Below, in pieces: positions 59,104 to 64,000 of a DNA stretch of 64,000 nt. Made by a program: the position numbers and the translations under genes. The stretch's first letter is position 1, and every line of letters begins with the position of its first letter. The stretch is from Enterobacter sp. C2 (GTDB lineage: Bacteria; Pseudomonadota; Gammaproteobacteria; Enterobacterales; Enterobacteriaceae): NCBI RefSeq assembly GCF_019880405.1, contig NZ_CP082269.1, positions 2,728,001-2,792,000 of the forward strand, given 5' to 3'. The notes under the pieces are model-generated. The model worked only from the letters and a program-made list of their open reading frames with translations. It did not search any database and was not told where the DNA came from.

Positions 59104-60543
59104 TTAACCCTGATGATACCCCCCACCTAGCGTGGAGGTAAGTTGCAACGTGGCGTCCAGCCATTGGCCGTGCAGGGTGATGCCGTTAATCTGCTCCTGG
59201 AGCAGCGGCAGGCGGCTCTGGCTAACCCGCATCCCGGGAATGATCCCTACCTTAAAGCGCGCTTCGGCTAACGCGACAATGCGTCCCGTATCCTGCTCAA
59301 TCTGCTGCTGGCGTTGATTCTCATCCGCCAGCGTTTCGACCTGTACCGCCGCTTTCTCGACCTCGTTGACCGCATCCACGACCGCCTTGTTATAGTTGGC
59401 GATAGAGAGGTTATGCTCCTCTTCGGCAATGTTAAGGCTGGCGTTAAGCCGCCCGCTGTCAAAGACAGGCAGCGTCAGCCCGCCGGTGACGCCCATCTGC
59501 TGGGCTGAGTGGCGAAAGAGATCGCTCAGGTGCAGGGCATCCTGCTGGAGAAACGCCATTAGGTTAAGATCCGGGTAGAAAGCGGCTTTTGCCGCCTCTA
59601 CGCTGCTGAGAGAGGACTCAATGTACCAGTGCGCCGCCTGCAGATCCGGACGACGAGCCAGCAGATCGTAGCCGAGCTGCGCAGGCATTTTACCTTCAAC
59701 CTTCGGCAACCTGACCGGCTGCAGATGCAGCGTGGCGGCGCTGCTGTCCGTCAGCGCGATCAGGCGGGCTTCAATCACCCGCATTTTACCCTGGGCCTCG
59801 CTCTGCTGCTGGCGCGTTTTCTCTTCGTCAATGCTGCTTTTCGCGTCCGCCACCGAGGAGGTAATGCCCGCCTGATGAAGCTGGCGGTCGGCGGCAACAA
59901 TCGTCTGCTGGTTACGTTCGATCTCGTCCAGCACCTGACTGATGGCGGCCTCGGTCTGCCACTGCCAGTAGAGGCGTGCCACGCTGGTCGCCAGCAGCTG
60001 ACGCGTCTGCTGACGCTCCGCTTCATGGGCGCGCACGTTACCAATGCGGGCGGCTACCTCATCACGGTTTTTCCCCCACAGATCCAGATCCCAACCGGCA
60101 GTGAGGCCGAAGGTGCCGTTGGTATACCAGGGTCCGGTGGTTCCGGCAGCGGGATCGGTTATGGCAAAGGGTCCCATTAGCCCCTCGGCAGACATGCGCT
60201 GCCGCTCGACGTCGGCGGAAAAATCAACCTCCGGACCACCGTTGGCGGCGACGCGCTGCGCCTGCGCTTCGGCAAGGTGAATACGCTGCTCTGCCACCTG
60301 CATATCCGGCGCATGCGCCAGGGCGCGCTCAATCAGGGCGTTAAGCTGCGGATCGTGATACGCCTGCCACCATTGGCTCTGCGGCCAGCCAGCGGCCAGC
60401 GCCGGAGGTAAGCGAGGGGTAGCCGCCGCTGCCGGGGCCTGCTCTTTCAGGGGGACGACGCTGTCATGCATCGGCGCACATCCGCTAAGAAGGGATACCA
60501 GCGGGAAGCACGCCGTAGCGGCGAGAATAAAAGGACGCCTCAT
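59104..60543 (-). CDS. mdtQ: MdtQ (YohG), TolC-type outer-membrane efflux lipoprotein
   Basis: A 479-residue RND/MFS outer-membrane channel lipoprotein (OprM/NodT class): lipobox LLSGC (Cys22), two outer-membrane-efflux repeats (about 75-265 and 285-470), with family blocks WDLDLWGKNRDEVAARIGN and RRPDLQAAHWYIESSLSSVEAAKAAFYP in part. The reading frame is intact and full length. No partner pump gene adjoins it. Confidence 0.93.
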   Translation of the reverse strand: MRRPFILAATACFPLVSLLSGCAPMHDSVVPLKEQAPAAAATPRLPPALAAGWPQSQWWQAYHDPQLNALIERALAHAPDMQVAEQRIHLAEAQAQRVAANGGPEVDFSADVERQRMSAEGLMGPFAITDPAAGTTGPWYTNGTFGLTAGWDLDLWGKNRDEVAARIGNVRAHEAERQQTRQLLATSVARLYWQWQTEAAISQVLDEIERNQQTIVAADRQLHQAGITSSVADAKSSIDEEKTRQQQSEAQGKMRVIEARLIALTDSSAATLHLQPVRLPKVEGKMPAQLGYDLLARRPDLQAAHWYIESSLSSVEAAKAAFYPDLNLMAFLQQDALHLSDLFRHSAQQMGVTGGLTLPVFDSGRLNASLNIAEEEHNLSIANYNKAVVDAVNEVEKAAVQVETLADENQRQQQIEQDTGRIVALAEARFKVGIIPGMRVSQSRLPLLQEQINGITLHGQWLDATLQLTSTLGGGYHQG

Positions 60544-60681
60544 AGATACGCTCTGCTAAACCAGGGCGTTGCAGAGTACACATACTTTTATGCCGTTTTT
60601 TAGGTAAGCGTGGCAAAACACAGCCGGTCATAAAAAAACACAGCTGGAAAAATATTCACCTTATCAATGATATAAATAAAA

Positions 60682-61635
60682 CTATTCTTCCCGAATATAT
60701 TTAGCCGCAGCCTCGATGGCGGAGGCAATCGCCGCCGACTGCTTCAGGGTACGGATCTCGCTGAACAGGCCATCGGCTTCGGCATACTCTTTGCGTAAAT
60801 AACCCAGCCACTGTTTGATACGCGCTACGTGGTACATCCCCGTATCGCCCTGCTTCTCAAGCTGGCTGTACTGCTGGAGCAGGCCGACTACCTCCGGCCA
60901 GGGCATGCGCGGTGCGTTATCTTTGATCACCCGGCTGAGGTTAGGCACGTTCAGCGCGCCGCGGCCAATCATCACCGCATCGCAGCCGGTCACCGCCATG
61001 CAATCCTGCGCGCTCTGCCAGTCCCAGATCTCACCGTTCGCAATCACCGGGATGGTCAGCCGCTTACGGATTTCGCCAATCGCCTGCCAGTTGATGCGTT
61101 CCGCTTTATAGCCATCCTCTTTCGTGCGGCCGTGGACCACCAGCTCGGTCGCTCCCGCCTGCTGCACCGCATCGGCGATCTCAAACTGGCGTGCGCCGCT
61201 GTCCCAGCCGAGGCGTATCTTAACGGTAACAGGCAGCGAGGCGGGCACGGCTTCGCGCATCGCTTTTGCACCGAGGTAGATCAGCTCGGGATCTTTGAGC
61301 AGCGTCGCCCCGCCGCCGCTGCCGTTCACCAGTTTTGACGGGCAGCCGCAGTTGAGATCGACCCCGTACGAGCCGAGCTCTACGGCGCGCGCGGCGTTCT
61401 CCGCCAGCCATTGCGGATACTGACCCAGCAGCTGGATCCGCACCGGGGTGCCGTTCAGCGTCCGGCTCTGGCGATGCAGTTCGGGGCAGATCTTATAGAA
61501 CGATTTTACCGGCAGCAGCTGATCGACCACGCGTAAAAATTCGGTCATACAGAGATCGTAATCATTTACCCCGGTCAGCAGCTCGCGCACCAGCGAATCG
61601 AGCACGCCTTCCATCGGTGCCAGTAATACACGCAT
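60682..61635 (-). CDS. dusC: DusC, tRNA-dihydrouridine(16) synthase
   Basis: A 317-residue FMN enzyme: N-terminal [18 protein letters not shown], catalytic cysteine in [15 protein letters not shown] near 98, [20 protein letters not shown] and [15 protein letters not shown]. It reduces U16 in tRNA. Length matches E. coli (315). Divergent from yohJ. Confidence 0.97.
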   Translation of the reverse strand: MRVLLAPMEGVLDSLVRELLTGVNDYDLCMTEFLRVVDQLLPVKSFYKICPELHRQSRTLNGTPVRIQLLGQYPQWLAENAARAVELGSYGVDLNCGCPSKLVNGSGGGATLLKDPELIYLGAKAMREAVPASLPVTVKIRLGWDSGARQFEIADAVQQAGATELVVHGRTKEDGYKAERINWQAIGEIRKRLTIPVIANGEIWDWQSAQDCMAVTGCDAVMIGRGALNVPNLSRVIKDNAPRMPWPEVVGLLQQYSQLEKQGDTGMYHVARIKQWLGYLRKEYAEADGLFSEIRTLKQSAAIASAIEAAAKYIREE

Positions 61636-61843
61636 AACGTTACCCGTCAGAAAAGAGGCGCGTATGGTAGCGCCTCTGGCCCATGGGTGAAAGGGGCTTT
61701 ATCGCCCGGTTTACGCCTAATCTTGTGTGAATGCCTGACGTTCCATTTAGGAATATTTGGTATGCTCACAATTCATGATGTGATCGATAGCACAGTTATC
61801 GAATCAATTGTATGATGAATGCGTTTCATCAGAGGCTTGAACC

Positions 61844-62239
61844 ATGTCCAAATCATTGACCGTTGTCTGGCAGTATCTTCGCGCTTTTGTGCTGATTTAT
61901 GCCTGCCTGTATGCCGGAATCGCTATCTCTTCCCTGCTGCCCATTACCATTCCCGGCAGCATTATCGGCATGCTGATCATGTTCTTTCTGCTGGCGCTGC
62001 AAATCCTGCCGGCAAAATGGGTTAACCCCGGCTGCTACGTGCTGATCCGCTATATGGCGCTGCTGTTTGTACCCATCGGCGTGGGCGTGATGCAGTACTA
62101 CGACGTGCTGCGGGCGCAGTTCGGGCCGGTGGTGGTCTCCTGCGCGATCAGCACGCTTGTTGTCTTCCTTGTCGTGAGCTGGAGCTCGCACCTGGTGCAC
62201 GGCGAGCGCAAGGTGGGTGAGAAAGGAGCAAAATCGTGA
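61844..62239 (+). CDS. yohJ: YohJ, LrgA/CidA-like membrane protein
   Basis: A 131-residue four-helix protein of the LrgA/CidA (UPF0299) family; conserved [20 protein letters not shown] and [15 protein letters not shown]. It is paired with yohK as in lrgAB operons, which affect murein hydrolase activity or, in other bacteria, pyruvate transport. The stop overlaps the yohK start. Confidence 0.96.
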   Translation: MSKSLTVVWQYLRAFVLIYACLYAGIAISSLLPITIPGSIIGMLIMFFLLALQILPAKWVNPGCYVLIRYMALLFVPIGVGVMQYYDVLRAQFGPVVVSCAISTLVVFLVVSWSSHLVHGERKVGEKGAKS

Positions 62240-62931
62240 TGGAAAATATCTGGTGGTCGCTGCCGCTGACGCTGGCGGTCTTCTTTGCAGCCCGCAAGCT
62301 GGCGGCGCGTTTTAAGATGCCCCTGCTCAATCCGCTGCTGGTGGCGATGGTGGTGCTGATCCCCTTCCTGCTGCTGACCGGCATCCCCTATGAGCGCTAC
62401 TTCGCCGGCAGCAAAATCCTAAACGATCTGCTCCAGCCCGCCGTAGTGGCGCTGGCCTACCCGCTGTATGAGCAGCTGCATCAGATCCGCGCTCGTTGGA
62501 AATCGATTATCTCCATCTGCTTTATCGGCAGCGTGGTCGCAATGGTCACCGGCACCACCGTTGCCCTGCTGATGGGCGCCTCACCGGAGATCGCCGCCTC
62601 GATCCTGCCAAAATCGGTTACCACACCGATTGCCATGGCGGTTGGGGGCAGCATCGGTGGGATTCCGGCCATTAGCGCGGTCTGCGTGATCTTTGTAGGC
62701 ATCCTTGGGGCGGTATTTGGCCATACCCTGCTGAACCTGATGCGTATTCGTACCAAAGCGGCCCGAGGTCTGGCAATGGGTACCGCCTCCCACGCCCTGG
62801 GCACAGCACGCTGTGCGGAGCTGGATTATCAGGAGGGCGCATTCAGTTCGCTGGCGCTGGTGCTCTGCGGGATTATTACCTCGCTGATGGCTCCCCTGCT
62901 CTTCCCACTGATCCTGACGCTGGTGGGTTAA
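62236..62931 (+). CDS. yohK: YohK, LrgB/CidB-like membrane protein
   Basis: A 231-residue protein with seven or so TM helices, LrgB family: [39 protein letters not shown] and [20 protein letters not shown] are typical. It starts with GTG at 62236 (GTGATG), overlapping yohJ by four bases; ATG at 62239 is the alternative. Confidence 0.96.
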   Translation: MMENIWWSLPLTLAVFFAARKLAARFKMPLLNPLLVAMVVLIPFLLLTGIPYERYFAGSKILNDLLQPAVVALAYPLYEQLHQIRARWKSIISICFIGSVVAMVTGTTVALLMGASPEIAASILPKSVTTPIAMAVGGSIGGIPAISAVCVIFVGILGAVFGHTLLNLMRIRTKAARGLAMGTASHALGTARCAELDYQEGAFSSLALVLCGIITSLMAPLLFPLILTLVG

Positions 62932-62985
62932 AATTTGCGATGCGTCGCGCATTTTTCATTTGAATTTCATAAGTTGCATATAGAG

Positions 62986-63028
62986 TGTGATTTGAATCAC
63001 ATATAAAGCGCCCTACGCTCTTTACACT
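62986..63028 (+). promoter_or_regulatory. cdd promoter with consensus CRP site
   Basis: TGTGATTTGAATCACA (62986-63001) is a near-ideal CRP site. A -10-like TACACT is at 63023-63028, giving a start near 63035 and a CRP centre at -41.5. In E. coli cdd is CRP-activated and CytR-repressed. The second upstream CRP and CytR sites were not resolved. Confidence 0.88.
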
Positions 63029-63060
63029 AGGCTCCCATTACACTGCTATGAGGCAACGCC

Positions 63061-63948
63061 ATGCATTCACGTTTTCACTCGGCTTTCGCTAATCTTGCGA
63101 AGGATCTGCAATCCGCTTTAGCCCCCCTTCTTGCGGATGACCATTTTCCCGCCATGCTGAGCGCGGAGCAGGTGAAGGCGCTGGTGAGCGCCACCGGACT
63201 GGATGAAGACGCGCTGGCCTTTGCGCTCCTGCCGCTGGCCGCCGCCTGCGCCCGGGCCGATCTCTCGCATTTTAACGTGGGTGCCATCGCCCGCGGGGTG
63301 AGCGGCACGTGGTACTTCGGCGGTAATATGGAGTTTCTTGGCTCCAGCATGCAGCAGACCGTTCACGCCGAGCAGAGCGCCATCAGCCACGCCTGGCTGC
63401 GGGGTGAGAAATCGCTGGTGGCTATCACCGTTAACTACACCCCCTGTGGGCACTGCCGTCAGTTTATGAACGAGCTGAACAGCGGCCTCGATCTGCGTAT
63501 TGCTCTCCCAGGCCGCGATCCACATACTCTGGCGGATTACCTGCCCGACGCCTTTGGTCCCAAAGATCTTGAAATTAATACTCTGCTGATGGATGACGAG
63601 GATCACGGCTTCACGTCTGAGGGGGAGGCGCTGGTCAAAGCGGCCATCACTGCTGCCAACCAGAGCCATGCGCCTTACAGCAACGCCCCCTCCGGCGTCG
63701 CCATCGAGCTGAGCAACGGGCAAATTTTCGCCGGGCGCTATGCGGAAAATGCGGCTTTCAACCCATCCCTGCCACCGTTACAGGGTGCGCTCAATCTACT
63801 GAGCCTGAACGGCTATGATTATCCGGATATGCGCCGTGCTGTACTGGCCGAACGCCCGGATGCGCCGCTCACCCAGTGGGATGCCACCTCCGCCACGCTG
63901 AGAGCGCTGGGATGCCGCTACGTTGAGCGTGTGGCACTGCCGGCCTGA
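63061..63948 (+). CDS. cdd: Cdd, cytidine deaminase
   Basis: A 295-residue homodimeric-type deaminase (E. coli 294). The zinc site is His102-Ala-Glu104 (VHAEQS) and Cys129/Cys132 in TPCGHCRQF; a second, inactive deaminase-like domain follows. It converts cytidine and deoxycytidine to uridine forms for salvage. The gene lies in the order yohJK-cdd. Confidence 0.98.
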   Translation: MHSRFHSAFANLAKDLQSALAPLLADDHFPAMLSAEQVKALVSATGLDEDALAFALLPLAAACARADLSHFNVGAIARGVSGTWYFGGNMEFLGSSMQQTVHAEQSAISHAWLRGEKSLVAITVNYTPCGHCRQFMNELNSGLDLRIALPGRDPHTLADYLPDAFGPKDLEINTLLMDDEDHGFTSEGEALVKAAITAANQSHAPYSNAPSGVAIELSNGQIFAGRYAENAAFNPSLPPLQGALNLLSLNGYDYPDMRRAVLAERPDAPLTQWDATSATLRALGCRYVERVALPA

Positions 63949-64000
63949 GCCGCGGTGCTAACACAATGAAAAGATTGTGATGAAAATCCCCGCAGTTGAA

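Overview
This is an enterobacterial chromosome segment. It carries the conserved gene run that in Escherichia coli extends from alkA-yegD through mdtABCD-baeSR, yegQ, yegS, fbaB, thiMD, rcnB, mrp, metG, yehRS, btsSR, mlrA, osmF-yehYXW, bglX, dld, pbpG, yohCDF, mdtQ, dusC and yohJK to cdd. Protein similarity to E. coli is high but not identity-level, the core genes are GC-rich, and several E. coli neighbours are missing (yegI-L, yegTUVW, rcnRA, yehA-I). That fits a non-Escherichia member of Enterobacteriaceae, such as Enterobacter, Leclercia or Lelliottia. This is inference from remembered gene content; no database search was run.

Layout. 1-14.6 kb: alkA (5' part), yegD, the mdtABCD efflux operon with its BaeSR two-component system, and the tRNA hydroxylation gene trhP/yegQ. 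14.7-21.1 kb: the CRP-activated small RNA CyaR, then a roughly 6.3-kb island bounded by a 15-bp direct repeat whose left copy is the CyaR terminator. The island is a wrecked P2-type prophage: a gpR tail and gpS, a deletion junction into the C-terminal half of portal gpQ, a P2-like cos site, an OLD-like ATPase-TOPRIM gene at the P2 accessory position, and a decayed gpA replication gene. It also holds a membrane/coiled-coil protein and a Tae4-type amidase with a coupled two-TM protein that ends against the right repeat. 21.2-32.3 kb: yegS, an accessory operon (enolase-superfamily enzyme plus a five-gene peptide-type ABC importer), fbaB, a lipoprotein, and thiMD with a TPP riboswitch.

32.4-36.7 kb is a second, AT-rich accessory block. 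It has an orphan type VI secretion cassette (hcp, a frameshifted Tlde1-like L,D-transpeptidase effector and its presumed immunity gene), a long non-coding stretch, an exported protein with eight 45-bp tandem repeats and a His-rich tail, an Ail/OmpX-like barrel protein and a small membrane ORF. 37-64 kb returns to conserved genes: a zinc-type oxidoreductase, rcnB without rcnRA, mrp/metG, the pyruvate-sensing BtsSR pair, the curli/biofilm regulator mlrA, the OsmF ABC transporter, bglX, dld, pbpG, DedA and LrgAB-like membrane proteins, the tiny membrane proteins YohO and YohP, mdtQ, dusC and CRP-controlled cdd.

The most interesting material is the P2 remnant built on CyaR and the two separate cell-wall-targeting T6SS effector cassettes. 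Two genes in these blocks look one base away from being intact: the OLD-like nuclease and tlde1.
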